This document shows, piece by piece, positions 33,456-44,084 of a DNA stretch of 64,000 bases. Where the stretch lies: contig JAGPUQ010000026.1 of assembly GCA_018069525.1 (NCBI GenBank), positions 1 to 64,000 on the forward strand, read 5' to 3'. The DNA is from Porticoccaceae bacterium (lineage in GTDB: Bacteria; Pseudomonadota; Gammaproteobacteria; Pseudomonadales; Porticoccaceae). A model generated the notes under the pieces. It saw nothing but the letters and a program-made list of their open reading frames with translations, had not been told where the DNA came from and did no database searches. The position numbers were made by a program, and so were the translations under genes. How positions within the stretch are numbered: the stretch's first letter is position 1; each line of letters begins with the position of its first letter.

Positions 33456-34613
33456 CATGGAAATCATCACACCCGCAGCAACCGCCGAGCCAATCACGCC
33501 AGCCACATTCGGGCCCATCGCATGCATTAACAAGAAGTTGTGGGGGTTGGCTTCCAGCCCGACTTTATTCGACACCCGCGCTGCCATCGGCACCGCAGAC
33601 ACACCGGCAGAACCAATCAGAGGATTAATCGGCGTGGTGGAAAATCGATTCATCAACTTGGCCATTAAAATACCGGCAGCAGTGCCGATACAAAACGCCA
33701 GCGCGCCGAGACCAAGGATGCCCAGCGTTTCCCAGTTTAGAAACTTATCGGCGCTCATTTTCGAACCCACACCCAGCCCCAGAAAAATAGTCACGATATT
33801 GATCAAGGCATTTTGACTGGTGTCGCTAAGACGATCCACCACGCCACATTCTTTCATCAAATTACCGAAGCAAAACATGCCCAATAAAGGCGCCGCGCTG
33901 GGTAATAACAGGGCCACCAGAATCAACAACATCAGCGGGAAAATAATTTTTTCTCGTTTCGATACCGGACGCAATTGCTGCATGGTAATTTTGCGCTCGG
34001 CTTCCGTGGTCAGCAAACGCATAATCGGCGGCTGAATAATCGGCACCAGTGCCATATAGGAATACGCCGCCACTGCCACCGCACCCAATAAATCCGGCGA
34101 CAGTTTACTGGCCACAAAAATTGCCGTCGGCCCGTCCGCACCCCCGATAATGCCAATAGAGGCCGCATCGCGCAGGGAAAAATCCAATATCCCCAGCGCA
34201 CTTAAGCCCACCGCACCCATCACCGTGGTAAAAATACCCACCTGAGCTGCCGCGCCTAACAATAAGGTTTTGGGATTGGCCAACAGCGGGCCAAAGTCCG
34301 TCATCGCGCCCACGCCCATAAAAATAATGAGCGGGAACATGCCGGATTCAATACCGACATGATAAATGTAATACAGCAAACCACCGGGGCTTTCCAAATG
34401 CCCAGCGGCATCGTAAACCGGCATCGCCTCAAAACCCGCACCGGGGATATTCACCAGCAAGGTGCCAAAACCAATAGGTACCAGTAACAAGGGTTCGAAG
34501 CCTTTTTGAATAGCGAGATACAGCAGCACCAGGCCGACGACCATCATTGCTGCAGAACCAGCCTGTATTTGACCCAGGCCAGATTGCTGCCAAAGCGCGA
34601 TTAATTGATCCAC
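33441..34613 (-). CDS. oadB: Sodium-pumping oxaloacetate decarboxylase subunit beta
   Basis: 390-residue integral membrane subunit that decarboxylates carboxybiotin and pumps Na+ outward. It has about nine hydrophobic segments and the conserved [19 protein letters not shown] segment with the Asp used in Na+ translocation, plus [19 protein letters not shown] and [20 protein letters not shown]. The start is GTG at 34613 with GGGAG five bases upstream. It ends the oadGAB operon. Its last codons seed a chain of 15-bp repeats. Confidence 0.95.
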   Translation of the reverse strand: MDQLIALWQQSGLGQIQAGSAAMMVVGLVLLYLAIQKGFEPLLLVPIGFGTLLVNIPGAGFEAMPVYDAAGHLESPGGLLYYIYHVGIESGMFPLIIFMGVGAMTDFGPLLANPKTLLLGAAAQVGIFTTVMGAVGLSALGILDFSLRDAASIGIIGGADGPTAIFVASKLSPDLLGAVAVAAYSYMALVPIIQPPIMRLLTTEAERKITMQQLRPVSKREKIIFPLMLLILVALLLPSAAPLLGMFCFGNLMKECGVVDRLSDTSQNALINIVTIFLGLGVGSKMSADKFLNWETLGILGLGALAFCIGTAAGILMAKLMNRFSTTPINPLIGSAGVSAVPMAARVSNKVGLEANPHNFLLMHAMGPNVAGVIGSAVAAGVMISMVSGS

Positions 34614-34626
34614 AGAAACTCCCGAC

Positions 34627-36429
34627 CTAACAAGGCGTAATCATAATTAGTGGGTCACCGACCATGACGGCATCCCCCGCCGCCACTAGAACATCGCCAA
34701 CTACACCCGCCATCGGGGCACTAACCGCGGTTTCCATCTTCATCGCTTCCAGGATGATGATCTGCTCACCTTCAGCGACCTGCTGACCCGGACTCACCAG
34801 GACTTTAAACACGTCGCCCGCCAGTGGCGCAGGTACCGGCTCACCGCCGCTGCTCACACCTCCCCCTGCACCGCCACCAAGGGCGCCAGCGCCCTGTGTT
34901 GCCGCTAAGGCAGCCACAGTGTTAACTTCGCCACCATTCGCCACCGTGACCGCGTAGCTCTGGCCGTCAACCGTGACCGTGTACAACTCTTCACCGTCTG
35001 CTGTGCGCGCCACCTCCCCTTCCCGACCCGTCGGCACGGGCTCAAAGGCATCGGGCTTATTGCGGTTTTCCAGAAACTTAAGGCCAATATGGGCAAACAA
35101 TGCGTAGGTCAGCACATCGTCGATCTGGTCTTCGCCCGACTTCAGCTCAATACCGCGTTCCTTGGCTTCTGCTAAAAGCTGAGCGGTGAGAGTATCGAGT
35201 TCGTCGTCAATTAAATCTGCAGGGCGGCAAGTAATCGGCTCCGCGCCCTCCAGCACTTTGGCTTGCAGCTCAGCATTCATGGGCGCGGGTGTTGCACCGT
35301 ATTCGCCTTTCAATACGCCGGCCGTTTCTTTAGAAATAGTTTTATAACGCTCGCCCGTCATCACGTTCAGCACGGCCTGAGTGCCGACGATTTGCGATGT
35401 GGGTGTGACCAGTGGAATATAGCCCAGGTCTTTTCGCACGCCGGGAATTTCGGCAAGGACTTCGTCGAGACGATCTGCCGCCCCCTGTTGCTTGAGCTGA
35501 CCTTCCATATTAGTCAACATACCGCCCGGAACCTGGGCTACCAGGATGCGGGAATCAACACCGCGCAGAGCGCCTTCAAACTGGGCATATTTTTTCCGTA
35601 CTTCGCGGAAATACGCTGCTATTTCTTCCAGTAGCTCGATATCCAGACCGGTATCGCGCTCGGTGCCCGCCATAATCGCTACCATGGATTCGGTGGGCGA
35701 GTGTCCGTAGGTCATCGACATCGAGGAAATCGCGGTATCGACGTTGTCGACGCCCGCTTCGATGCATTTCAAATAGGTCGCCGTGGACAGGCCTGTCGTG
35801 GCGTGGCAATGCAGATGAATCGGCAGCGACACGGTTTGCTTTAAGCGCGAAACCAGCTCGAAGCCGGTATAAGGTGTCAGCAGGCCGGCCATATCCTTAA
35901 TGCAGATGGAATCAGCACCCAAGTCTTCAATTTGCCGACCCAGATCAACCCACATGTCCATGGTGTGCACGGGGCTGACCGTATAGGACATGGTGCCCTG
36001 AGCGTGTTTACCCACCTGTTTGACCGCGCGCAATGCGGTTTTCAGATTGCGCATGTCGTTCATCGCGTCAAACACGCGAAACACATCAACGCCGTTGAAC
36101 GCCGCGCGCTCGACAAATTTAGTCACTACGTCATCGGCATAATGGCGGTAGCCGAGAATATTCTGCGCCCGAAACAGCATTTGCTGGGGCGTATTGGGCA
36201 TGGCTTTTTTGAGCTCGCGAATACGATCCCAGGGGTCTTCGCCAAGATAGCGAATACAGGCGTCGAAGGTCGCGCCGCCCCAGGATTCCAGCGACCAGAA
36301 ACCGATTTGATCGAGTTTCTCCGCAATCGGCAGCATGTCGTCGATACGCATGCGCGTGGCAAATAGCGATTGGTGGGCGTCGCGCAACACGACGTCGGTA
36401 ATACCTAAGGGTTTTTTCTGCTCAACCAT
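34627..36429 (-). CDS. oadA: Oxaloacetate decarboxylase subunit alpha
   Basis: 600-residue biotin enzyme whose N-terminal carboxyltransferase removes CO2 from oxaloacetate to biotin, and whose C-terminal biotin domain carries it to Oad[13 protein letters not shown] starts the TIM barrel, HLHCHATTG gives metal ligands, and the biotin motif EAMKMET has Lys564. A Gly/Ala-rich hinge lies just before the biotin domain. Length and layout match OadA. It sits between oadG and oadB with short gaps. Confidence 0.96.
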   Translation of the reverse strand: MVEQKKPLGITDVVLRDAHQSLFATRMRIDDMLPIAEKLDQIGFWSLESWGGATFDACIRYLGEDPWDRIRELKKAMPNTPQQMLFRAQNILGYRHYADDVVTKFVERAAFNGVDVFRVFDAMNDMRNLKTALRAVKQVGKHAQGTMSYTVSPVHTMDMWVDLGRQIEDLGADSICIKDMAGLLTPYTGFELVSRLKQTVSLPIHLHCHATTGLSTATYLKCIEAGVDNVDTAISSMSMTYGHSPTESMVAIMAGTERDTGLDIELLEEIAAYFREVRKKYAQFEGALRGVDSRILVAQVPGGMLTNMEGQLKQQGAADRLDEVLAEIPGVRKDLGYIPLVTPTSQIVGTQAVLNVMTGERYKTISKETAGVLKGEYGATPAPMNAELQAKVLEGAEPITCRPADLIDDELDTLTAQLLAEAKERGIELKSGEDQIDDVLTYALFAHIGLKFLENRNKPDAFEPVPTGREGEVARTADGEELYTVTVDGQSYAVTVANGGEVNTVAALAATQGAGALGGGAGGGVSSGGEPVPAPLAGDVFKVLVSPGQQVAEGEQIIILEAMKMETAVSAPMAGVVGDVLVAAGDAVMVGDPLIMITPC

Positions 36430-36541
36430 AAATAACTCTTTGTATCTCTCTATGCTTTTTCACTGGCTTATTTTTTCACTGGCTGGTCGCGTGTTCGCGT
36501 CCATTCCACGATTTTTTAATTGCCTATTTCACCGCCAATAC

Positions 36542-36805
36542 TTAACGACGATGCTGATCTATCGCCGCCTGTACTACTTTCCTCACGGTGTCACTTACTG
36601 GACCACCAACACCGGGACGACTTGCGGTACTCGTGCTCCCTGCAGATGCTACTTCAGGTTCCGGGAAGAAGCGCTGGATCACCGCCGACATGGCCATCAT
36701 CATCACTACCAGAAGCATCAGAAACACAAATACCACCCCCATGCCGTAAAGCATCAGGTCGCCACCCTGTTGAACTAACGATGTTTCCACTAACGCTGCC
36801 TCCAT
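36542..36805 (-). CDS. oadG: Oxaloacetate decarboxylase subunit gamma
   Basis: 87-residue single-span membrane subunit that assembles the complex. One strong hydrophobic helix (LYGMGVVFVFLMLLVVMMMAMSAVI) is followed by a Pro/Ser linker and a charged C-terminal tail that binds OadA. The ATG at 36805 is chosen because GGTGGAG lies five bases upstream and the family starts right before the helix. The longer frame to 37066 overlaps the argS start and is not credible. Gap to oadA is 112 bases and holds a short repeat of tttttcactggct. Confidence 0.88.
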   Translation of the reverse strand: MEAALVETSLVQQGGDLMLYGMGVVFVFLMLLVVMMMAMSAVIQRFFPEPEVASAGSTSTASRPGVGGPVSDTVRKVVQAAIDQHRR

Positions 36806-36998
36806 AACGACTCCACCCTGGTCAAGGGACTCCACAAGCACCTGAAACGACGAGCGATTATACACAGCCGAAGTGGCACTTCCCAAATCCAATTTTCGGG
36901 TAAATCTTTCCTTATTACCACGGCCCTTACACCGCAAAAACATTGCAATCACCCCAGTGACGACTAGAATGCCCCGTTTCCCCTGTGTATCTGGCCTC

Positions 36999-38762
36999 AT
37001 GACCCTCCGTAACTTGCTTAACCAACGCCTGCGCACCGCCATGACCGCCGTTGGCATCGACGACACCTTTGCCCCTCACCTGGCGCAGAGCGCACGACCC
37101 GAATTTGGCGACTTCCAGGCCAACGGCGTACTGGCCGCTGCCAAGGCCGCTAAAACCAATCCGCGAGAACTGGCTCAAGCCGTGGTCAACAAACTGGATT
37201 TGGCCGACATCGCCAGCAGCGTTGAGATCGCCGGACCCGGCTTTATCAATATTCATCTGGCCAACGGCTTTCTTGGCCGCGGCTTGATGGCGCTGAGCAC
37301 GGATAATCGGCTAGGCGTGGAGAAAGTCGACGCTCCTGAAACGGTGGTGGTCGATTACTCCTCACCCAATCTCGCCAAGGCCATGCACGTTGGTCACTTA
37401 CGCAGCTCCATCATCGGCGATGCCGTGGTGCGCGTACTGGAATACCGCGGCGATACCGTGATTCGACAAAATCATATGGGCGACTGGGGCACCCAGTTTG
37501 GGATGTTGATTGCCGAACTGGAGGATCAGCTTGTCGCAACGAAAGGCGCTGCAGCGGGTGCAACAGAAAACCCCGACATCGCACTCGCCGATTTAGAAAT
37601 GTTTTACCAGCAGGCAAAAGCTCACTTTGACGCCGATCCCGATTTTGCCACGAAAGCCCGCGACTACGTGGTTAAGCTGCAATCGGGCGACGCCCACTGC
37701 CGCACCCTGTGGCAACAATTTATCGACACCTCCGTCGCCCACAGCGAAAGCATCTATCAGCAACTCAATGTTAGCCTGAGCCACACCGACATTCGTCCCG
37801 AGAGTGCCTATAACGACGATCTCGAACCCATTGCTAACGAACTTATCCAGCAAGGCCTGGCGGGCGAAAGCGACGGTGCCCTCGTGGCATTCCTCGACGA
37901 ACTGGCCAACAAAAAAGGCGAACCCAGCCCGGTGATTGTGCGTAAATCCGATGGCGGCTATCTTTACGCCACCACCGACCTCGCCGCCTTGCGATACCGT
38001 GATCAACAACTCAAAGCCACGCGCATTCTGTATTTTATTGACGCCCGGCAAGCACTGCATATGAAGCAGGTGTTTACCCTGGCGCGCAAAGCCGGGTTTG
38101 TGGGCGACGATATTTCCCTCGAACACCACGCCTTCGGCACCATGATGGGCCCCGACGGTAAACCCTTTAAAACCCGTACTGGCGGCACCGTCAAGCTCGC
38201 CGACCTGCTCACCGAAGCCGTACATCGGGCCGAGCAATTGGTTAGCGAAAAAAATCCGCAATTGAGCAGTGATGAACGCAATGATATCGCCCGCAAGGTC
38301 GGTATCGGCGCGGTTAAATATGCCGACCTCAGTAAAACTCGCACCCAGGATTATATTTTCAACTGGGACAGCATGCTCAGCTTCGAGGGCAATACCGCGC
38401 CCTACCTACAGTACGCCTACACGCGCATACAAAGTATTTTCCGCAAAGCTGGGATCAGCGGTGAGGATAGCAGCGCAAGCATAGTGATCACGGAGGAACA
38501 GGAGAAAAAACTCGCTCTGCAATTACTCGGCTTTAGCGACACCCTGGAACAAGTCGCGCGAGAAGCCTATCCCCACGTGTTGTGTACTTACCTATACGAC
38601 CTGGCCAGCGCGTTTATGAGCTTCTACGAACACTGCCCGATATTAAAAGACCATATCGACGCGCCCACCCGCGACAGCCGGCTCGCGATGTGTAAAGTTA
38701 CCGCACGCACCTTATCGCAAGGGCTGGACCTGCTGGGCATAGAAACCATGGAAGCGATGTAA
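36999..38762 (+). CDS. argS: Arginyl-tRNA synthetase
   Basis: 587-residue class I aminoacyl-tRNA synthetase that charges tRNA-Arg. The HIGH-type motif is [21 protein letters not shown]; the N-terminal Add1 domain (FGDFQANG), [14 protein letters not shown], and the C-terminal DALR anticodon domain (YEHCPIL) are present. The ATG at 36999 ([15 protein letters not shown]) fits the family; the longer frame to 36873 does not. It is divergent from oadG. After the stop are three 15-bp repeats at 38789-38833. Confidence 0.96.
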   Translation: MTLRNLLNQRLRTAMTAVGIDDTFAPHLAQSARPEFGDFQANGVLAAAKAAKTNPRELAQAVVNKLDLADIASSVEIAGPGFINIHLANGFLGRGLMALSTDNRLGVEKVDAPETVVVDYSSPNLAKAMHVGHLRSSIIGDAVVRVLEYRGDTVIRQNHMGDWGTQFGMLIAELEDQLVATKGAAAGATENPDIALADLEMFYQQAKAHFDADPDFATKARDYVVKLQSGDAHCRTLWQQFIDTSVAHSESIYQQLNVSLSHTDIRPESAYNDDLEPIANELIQQGLAGESDGALVAFLDELANKKGEPSPVIVRKSDGGYLYATTDLAALRYRDQQLKATRILYFIDARQALHMKQVFTLARKAGFVGDDISLEHHAFGTMMGPDGKPFKTRTGGTVKLADLLTEAVHRAEQLVSEKNPQLSSDERNDIARKVGIGAVKYADLSKTRTQDYIFNWDSMLSFEGNTAPYLQYAYTRIQSIFRKAGISGEDSSASIVITEEQEKKLALQLLGFSDTLEQVAREAYPHVLCTYLYDLASAFMSFYEHCPILKDHIDAPTRDSRLAMCKVTARTLSQGLDLLGIETMEAM

Positions 38763-38788
38763 GGTTCTTATGCCTAAGTCTGCTACCT

Positions 38789-38833
38789 GTCAGACTCCTA
38801 CCAATCAGTCACTTACCTCTCAGTCACTTTCCC
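38789..38833. repeat. 15-bp tandem repeat, three copies, after argS
   Basis: Units at 38789, 38804 and 38819, consensus aatcagtcacttacc, 27 bases past the argS stop. Confidence 0.85.
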
Positions 38834-38969
38834 GCTAACCATAATCAAAGCCGGTTCGTGAAAGCCTTCCATTAACGTTCGCTCTGCGTCCGTTATAGCG
38901 ACAAGTTCCCGCCGCCTCGCTATACTCGATTTCTGAACCTTTAAACCTGTTTCACCATTATGCCTTTGA

Positions 38970-40811
38970 ATGACGGTGAAATTAACTATTGAGACAATCA
39001 ACGTGGCAGACAGCAAACAAATCAAAAAAGCTGATGGCGTCGCCCAGCTGAGTTCCTTCGACCCCACCACGGCGGGCAATAAACACCCACAGTCTTATTA
39101 CGACGCCATCAAACAAAAATTTGCCGAACAGCGCGACCTGCGCCTGAATTATCGACCAGAGGGCACGGCGCAATTTAACTCCAAGCTGGACGGCGACCTG
39201 GCCCACTTCGGCGAAGATACCTACAATCGAGATATAAAACCCCGCGAGGTATTAACCGACACCGTTGATGTGTTATTTATCGGCGGCGGCTTCTCCGCCC
39301 TGCTCACCACCGCGCAGTTACGCGACATTGGCGTAGACAGCATTCGCATTGTCGAGCGCGGTGCCGATGTCGGCGGCACCTGGTACTGGAATCGCTATCC
39401 CGGCGCAGCCTGCGACGTGGTGTCCTACGACTACATGCCCCTGCTGGAAGAATTAGATTACGTTCCCAAGCATCGCTACGCCAAGGCACCGGAAATTTAC
39501 GCCCACTGCCAGGCCATTGCCAAAAAATACGATGTCTACGATCTCGCCGTATTCCAGACTACGGTGACCTCGACGGAATGGAACGAGGGCGAAAAACTCT
39601 GGCACGTTAAAACCGATCGGGGCGATCATATGAAAGCCCAGTTTGTGATCTGTGCCAACGGCCCAATGTCCAAACCGAAACTGGCAAAAATTAACGGCAT
39701 TGAAAAATTTAAGGGCCACTCTTTCCACACTTCGCGCTGGGATTACAATTACTGCGGCCAGGATTTATCGAATTTAGAAAACAAGCGCGTCGCCATTATT
39801 GGCACCGGCGCAACGGCTGTGCAGGCAGTTCCGGAATTAGCAAAAGCGGCCAAGGAACTCTATGTATTCCAGCGCACGCCGTCTTCCATCGACATTCGCG
39901 ACGACTGGGCCACCGATCCCAACTGGGCGCGCAAACTGAAACCCGGCTGGCAACACAAGCGTCGGCAGCGCAATATCAATGGCCCGGAACTCAGCGAGGA
40001 GCAAAAGGCCAAGCGAGCGGCCTTAGACAAAGATGAAAAACTTCGTCGGCAGGAAAACGCCAACATCGACTACATGATGTGGATTCACCAGCGCATCGAC
40101 GATCTCGTTAAAGATCAAAAAACCGCAGACGCTCTCAAACCCTGGTATATGTTTATGTGCAAGCGCCCCTGCTTCCACGACGAGTATTTACCCAGCTTTA
40201 ATCGCCCCAACGTGCATTTGGTAGACACCCAGGGCCAGGGTATCCACGAAATCACCGAGAACGGCCCAGTATTTGACGGTAAAGAATACGAGGTTGATTT
40301 AATTATTTACGCCACCGGATTTGAAGTACAAAAAACCGGTATCTATAACCAAATCATCGGCCAGAACGGCCTGGAAATTAATGAAAAATACCAGGAAGGC
40401 ATTCGCACTTTGTTTGGCGTGCAATCCCAGGGCTACCCCAATCTGTTTGTTATGGCGGGTTACCAGGCGTCTTTCCAGTTCAACATCACCGATGTGCTAA
40501 CCGTCCAGGGTGGCTATATCGCCGCGTGCATCGACTATGCGCGAAAAAATAATTGTGCATCCATCGACATCACCCCGGAAATCGAAGAGTGGTGGGTGCA
40601 GGAAGTCATTAATCATCGCGGTAAAACCGATCGCAACAAAGACTGCACGCCGGGTTATTACAACTTTGAAGGCGAGGAAAATCGCCGTCAGGATGGCACC
40701 TACAACGGCGGTTTTAAACGCTATATAGAGCATCTTGAAGATATGAAAAAGAAAATGGATGGGATATTCGTGGCGACCAAAAACGCGGACGCCGAGCAAG
40801 CCCCGAGCTAA
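38970..40811 (+). CDS. Flavin-dependent Baeyer-Villiger monooxygenase
   Basis: Up to 613 residues. FAD and NADPH Rossmann motifs are FIGGGFSALL (near 103) and AIIGTGATAVQ (near 275). The Baeyer-Villiger fingerprint F-x-G-x3-H-x3-W is met by Phe247, Gly249, His253 and Trp257, followed by Asp258. VERGADVGGTWYWNRYPGAACD is typical of cyclohexanone- and phenylacetone-type enzymes. It inserts oxygen next to a ketone to give an ester or lactone; substrate unknown. The N-terminus is extended, and a GTG at 39003 is an alternative start. Its stop overlaps the convergent VOC gene. Confidence 0.9.
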   Translation: MTVKLTIETINVADSKQIKKADGVAQLSSFDPTTAGNKHPQSYYDAIKQKFAEQRDLRLNYRPEGTAQFNSKLDGDLAHFGEDTYNRDIKPREVLTDTVDVLFIGGGFSALLTTAQLRDIGVDSIRIVERGADVGGTWYWNRYPGAACDVVSYDYMPLLEELDYVPKHRYAKAPEIYAHCQAIAKKYDVYDLAVFQTTVTSTEWNEGEKLWHVKTDRGDHMKAQFVICANGPMSKPKLAKINGIEKFKGHSFHTSRWDYNYCGQDLSNLENKRVAIIGTGATAVQAVPELAKAAKELYVFQRTPSSIDIRDDWATDPNWARKLKPGWQHKRRQRNINGPELSEEQKAKRAALDKDEKLRRQENANIDYMMWIHQRIDDLVKDQKTADALKPWYMFMCKRPCFHDEYLPSFNRPNVHLVDTQGQGIHEITENGPVFDGKEYEVDLIIYATGFEVQKTGIYNQIIGQNGLEINEKYQEGIRTLFGVQSQGYPNLFVMAGYQASFQFNITDVLTVQGGYIAACIDYARKNNCASIDITPEIEEWWVQEVINHRGKTDRNKDCTPGYYNFEGEENRRQDGTYNGGFKRYIEHLEDMKKKMDGIFVATKNADAEQAPS

Positions 40812-41239
40812 CTAGCGGCAAAGTCCTCCGCACCCGGCCCCAACGGCTGACCGTAGCTAAACTCGACATAGTTACCGTTGGGGTCGCGCAAACCGCAGTA
40901 ATACCCTACCGGGAAAGCTTCCTGCCGTGGCGGCCACACTAAACAATTTGCTGCCTCCGCCTGCTTAGCCATGTCGTCTACCGCTTCCCGACTATCAAGC
41001 GCAAAACCAAAATGGCGATAATCTTTGTCGGGCAGCTTTAGGTCTTCACCGCCTTCGAGCATCACAAAAATAAAATCCGTTTCCCGACCGGGTTCAGCCA
41101 TCCACACAATACGCTGGGGTCCAGCCACCCGCTGATGCACCAGGCTCATGCCACAGAATGTCTGATAGAAATCGATGCAAGCGTCGAGGTCTTTCACGTG
41201 CAAAGCGATGTGGGTAATTCGGGGAGTGATCATAGTCAC
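40808..41239 (-). CDS. VOC family (glyoxalase/dioxygenase fold) protein
   Basis: 143-residue vicinal-oxygen-chelate protein made of two beta-alpha-beta3 repeats. The first metal ligand is His in THIALHVKDLDACIDFY; HFGFALDS and the final Glu in GNYVEFSYGQPLG supply the others. Lactoylglutathione lyase-like or extradiol-dioxygenase-like members look the same at this level, so the reaction is unknown. The start is GTG at 41239 or ATG at 41233. It converges with the monooxygenase, with stops overlapping by three to four bases. Confidence 0.85.
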   Translation of the reverse strand: MTMITPRITHIALHVKDLDACIDFYQTFCGMSLVHQRVAGPQRIVWMAEPGRETDFIFVMLEGGEDLKLPDKDYRHFGFALDSREAVDDMAKQAEAANCLVWPPRQEAFPVGYYCGLRDPNGNYVEFSYGQPLGPGAEDFAAS

Positions 41240-41353
41240 ACGAGTAATAAGAAAGAGCTTCTGACTGTGCCACCAAGTAATGTTGTTCGCAATAGGTCGA
41301 ACGTAGAACGCACCGTCGTTATTTTGAAGTCAGCTGCTTTTAATCTCTCTGTT

Positions 41354-41953
41354 TTAAGATCGCCCCGCAGAAAAATTCTCCGGGTGTTTCGGTGTGACTT
41401 CGGAAAACAAGCGTACGATACGCTCCACATCCGCCTCTGCATCGCCGGAAGCCTTAAAGGTTTCTCCCAGGCGAATGGTTTTAGATGGAAAATCTACTGT
41501 CGTTACTAACAACAAACAATCGGCAGCCTCGGCAATACGCACAAACCCGGTTTTTATATTGTCTACTCTGCTACGCGTGCCCTCGGGAGTAATGATCACC
41601 GACAAGGCATCGGCTCGCCGAAATTTTCCAGCAATGTCCTCAACCACGCCCTTCGGATTATCTCTATTCACCGGAATGCCGCCGAACCAGGTCATCACTG
41701 CCGTCAGCGGTTGCTTGAATAAGGAATTTTTGCCCAGCCAGTGTATGTTCAAGTTGGTAGCCAGAATCGCCAACACTCCGTACACAAAGTCCCAGTTAGA
41801 CGTATGGGGCCCGACAACAAAAATCAGGCGAGGGTGCTCCGGAACCGCACCGACAACCCGCCAACCAGCGAGACGAAGCAAAGCACCGCTCAGCCAGCGG
41901 GTAAACCGCCAGCGTTGACCGCGATGACACTTAGGAATTTCGGGTAACGACAT
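41354..41953 (-). CDS. 1-acyl-sn-glycerol-3-phosphate acyltransferase-like protein
   Basis: 199-residue acyltransferase of the PlsC/AGPAT fold. The catalytic HX4D motif is GPHTSNWDF, the substrate-binding block is GGIPVNRDN, and EGTRSRVDN is block III. It is shorter than PlsC and belongs to the small group that acylates unidentified lipid acceptors. A hydrophobic segment lies around residues 55-72. It is monocistronic and divergent from the amidohydrolase. Confidence 0.88.
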   Translation of the reverse strand: MSLPEIPKCHRGQRWRFTRWLSGALLRLAGWRVVGAVPEHPRLIFVVGPHTSNWDFVYGVLAILATNLNIHWLGKNSLFKQPLTAVMTWFGGIPVNRDNPKGVVEDIAGKFRRADALSVIITPEGTRSRVDNIKTGFVRIAEAADCLLLVTTVDFPSKTIRLGETFKASGDAEADVERIVRLFSEVTPKHPENFSAGRS

Positions 41954-42131
41954 CTAACATGCTCTCGTTTTTTTCGAGTTTACAGGGTGCTCAATAACAA
42001 TACTAAGCTGCTTTTTTCATTATCGTTATTTACCAGGCCTATACCGGATTTATCGACGACTTGCATTCGGATGGAAGCCGATACAGAATAACAAGCGGTC
42101 ATACAAAAAGCATCCAAACATAAACTATAGT

Positions 42132-42164
42132 TATTATTTTTGGATTAAGAGATCAAAAATAATA
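42132..42164. promoter_or_regulatory. Perfect 11-bp inverted repeat upstream of the amidohydrolase
   Basis: TATTATTTTTG (42132-42142) and CAAAAATAATA (42154-42164) are exact inverted copies with an 11-base spacer. They lie 40-73 bases before the amidohydrolase ATG in an AT-rich segment. No T-run follows, so an operator is more likely than a terminator. Confidence 0.45.
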
Positions 42165-42204
42165 TATTAGCTTTTAAAATAATTAATACGGTGGATATAA
42201 AATC

Positions 42205-43968
42205 ATGAGCAAAAATATGGATATCCATATACAGGGCGGCACCGTAGTCGATGGCACTCGAGCACCACGTCGAATAGCGGACGTGTGGATCAAAGACGGC
42301 AAAGTGCAACAAATTGGTGGTGAGTCACCCGGCCCGGCCAAGCAAACCATCGACGCCAAAGGGCTGGTCGTTGCCCCCGGTTTTGTCGATCTTCATACTC
42401 ACTACGACGCCCAAATTCGCTGGGATCCCTACTGCACCATCTCCGGCTGGCACGGAGTCACTTCCGTGGTTCTGGGCAACTGCGGTTTTGGTTTTGCGCC
42501 GGTAAAACCGGAATTCCAGGAGCGCTCCATGCTGACCATGGTGCGCACCGAAGCCATCCCCTACGACTGTATGAAACAGGGCATGCTCTGGGATTGGGAA
42601 ACCATTCCCGAATATATCGAATCTCTGAGTCGCGCGCCCCTTGGCGTCAACTGCATCCAATATATGCCCACCGCTTCGCTAATGACCTACGTAATGGGTT
42701 TGGAAGCGGCGAAGACCCGAGTCGCGACGAAGGCAGAGCAACAAGAAATGCAGCGCCTACTCCACGAAGGTATGGATGCAGGCCTATGTGGCTTTTCTAT
42801 TCAACGTCTCGGCCCCAACTCTACCCAGGCAGATTTTGATGGTACCCCAATGGTCACCGACACCATGTGCGATGAAGATATTTTGTGTCTGGCCGAGGTA
42901 TTGCGCGAGCGCAACGAGGGCTTTATTCAGATCACCCAGTCCACCGGTGATATCAAAGCCGATCTTCGGTTTTTAGAAACCCTGGCCGACACCGCACGCC
43001 GACCCATTTTGCACAACGCCATTGCGCCGACACGCAATAATCCCCTACCCCATCGGCGCAGCCTCGCCTGGCTCGACAGAGTGCGTGAAAAAGGTCTGCC
43101 AATTTACGGGCAGTGCGCCACCGGGCGAACCGGTTTTGCTTTCACGCTGGAACACTGGAACCTCTACGATGCCAGTCCCGCCTGGCGCGAATTAACCACC
43201 GGCACCAAGGAAGAAAAGTTTGTCAAAATGCGAGATCAAACACTCCGCGAAGCGGTAATTGCCGAAACCGAAGAAGCCGATCGGCGCTTGCAGGTTATCC
43301 AGGCTGGTGTCGGTGGTGCCGTGCCTAAACTAGTAGTTACCGGTGTTAACAAACAACCGGAGCTGGAACATTATCAAGGTAAATCCCTCGGCCAAATCGC
43401 CGAGGAAGAACACAAACACCCCATCGACGTGATGCTCGACCTCTCCATCGAAGCGGATTTGAATGCGGAATTTACCGGCCCCGACCGGGGTTCTAACGCC
43501 GACTTTATGGCGGAAATGATGAACGATTCCGACTACACCATTCCCGGTATTTCCGACGGCGGCGCCCACACCAAGTTCTTTACCGGCGGCGGCTACACCA
43601 CCGATTTTCTAAAATGGTTAGTGCGCGACGAAGGCAAAGTTACCCTGGAGGAAGCGCACTATCGTTTATCGGCACTGCCAGCAAAAGCCGCAGGCTTTAA
43701 AGATCGCGGCACCTTAAAACCAGGTGCCTGGGCCGACATCGTAGTCTACGATCTGGACAAGCTCGACACCGGCGGCGGCTGGGTTGGCGATATTGCCTAC
43801 GATTTACCCGGCGGCGAATGGCGACGCATCCAGCAAGCCATTGGTTACCGCGCCATTATGGTGAATGGTGAAGTCACTTTCGAAAACGGTGAGTGCACCG
43901 GCGCAACACCAGGAAAAATATTGAAAAAAGGCGTGGCCGAATCAGAGACGAGTGAACGGGCAGCGTAA
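42205..43968 (+). CDS. N-acyl-D-amino-acid deacylase-like amidohydrolase
   Basis: 587-residue metal-dependent amidohydrolase of the D-aminoacylase group. The first zinc motif is VDLHTHYDAQ with His64 and His66; GNCGFGFAPV holds the conserved Cys ligand of D-aminoacylases, and SDGGAHTKFF the catalytic Asp. The C-terminal beta sandwich ends near FENGECTGATPG. Possible substrates are N-acyl-D-amino acids or other cyclic or linear amides. It has its own inverted-repeat operator candidate and a downstream terminator. Confidence 0.88.
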   Translation: MSKNMDIHIQGGTVVDGTRAPRRIADVWIKDGKVQQIGGESPGPAKQTIDAKGLVVAPGFVDLHTHYDAQIRWDPYCTISGWHGVTSVVLGNCGFGFAPVKPEFQERSMLTMVRTEAIPYDCMKQGMLWDWETIPEYIESLSRAPLGVNCIQYMPTASLMTYVMGLEAAKTRVATKAEQQEMQRLLHEGMDAGLCGFSIQRLGPNSTQADFDGTPMVTDTMCDEDILCLAEVLRERNEGFIQITQSTGDIKADLRFLETLADTARRPILHNAIAPTRNNPLPHRRSLAWLDRVREKGLPIYGQCATGRTGFAFTLEHWNLYDASPAWRELTTGTKEEKFVKMRDQTLREAVIAETEEADRRLQVIQAGVGGAVPKLVVTGVNKQPELEHYQGKSLGQIAEEEHKHPIDVMLDLSIEADLNAEFTGPDRGSNADFMAEMMNDSDYTIPGISDGGAHTKFFTGGGYTTDFLKWLVRDEGKVTLEEAHYRLSALPAKAAGFKDRGTLKPGAWADIVVYDLDKLDTGGGWVGDIAYDLPGGEWRRIQQAIGYRAIMVNGEVTFENGECTGATPGKILKKGVAESETSERAA

Positions 43969-43986
43969 TTCCTCGGCACTCCCATT

Positions 43987-44016
43987 AAAAAAGCCCGGCA
44001 CTTTTCGGGCTTTTTT
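43987..44016. terminator. Bidirectional Rho-independent terminator
   Basis: Stem AAGCCCG/CGGGCTT with an eight-base loop is flanked by As and Ts, so it can end the amidohydrolase (plus) and prfC (minus). Confidence 0.92.
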
Positions 44017-44084
44017 AGTTTCTATTTTTTCTGTCGTTTTACGTATTGAATATTACTGTTCTTTACCTATTATGGGTCGACTAT

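Noticed and set aside
36806..37066. N-terminal extension of OadG
   Set aside because: It would overlap the argS start on the other strand. The ribosome site and family pattern favour 36805.
38813..39079. 88-codon minus-strand frame before the monooxygenase
   Set aside because: It overlaps the monooxygenase start and a repeat, and its translation resembles no family.
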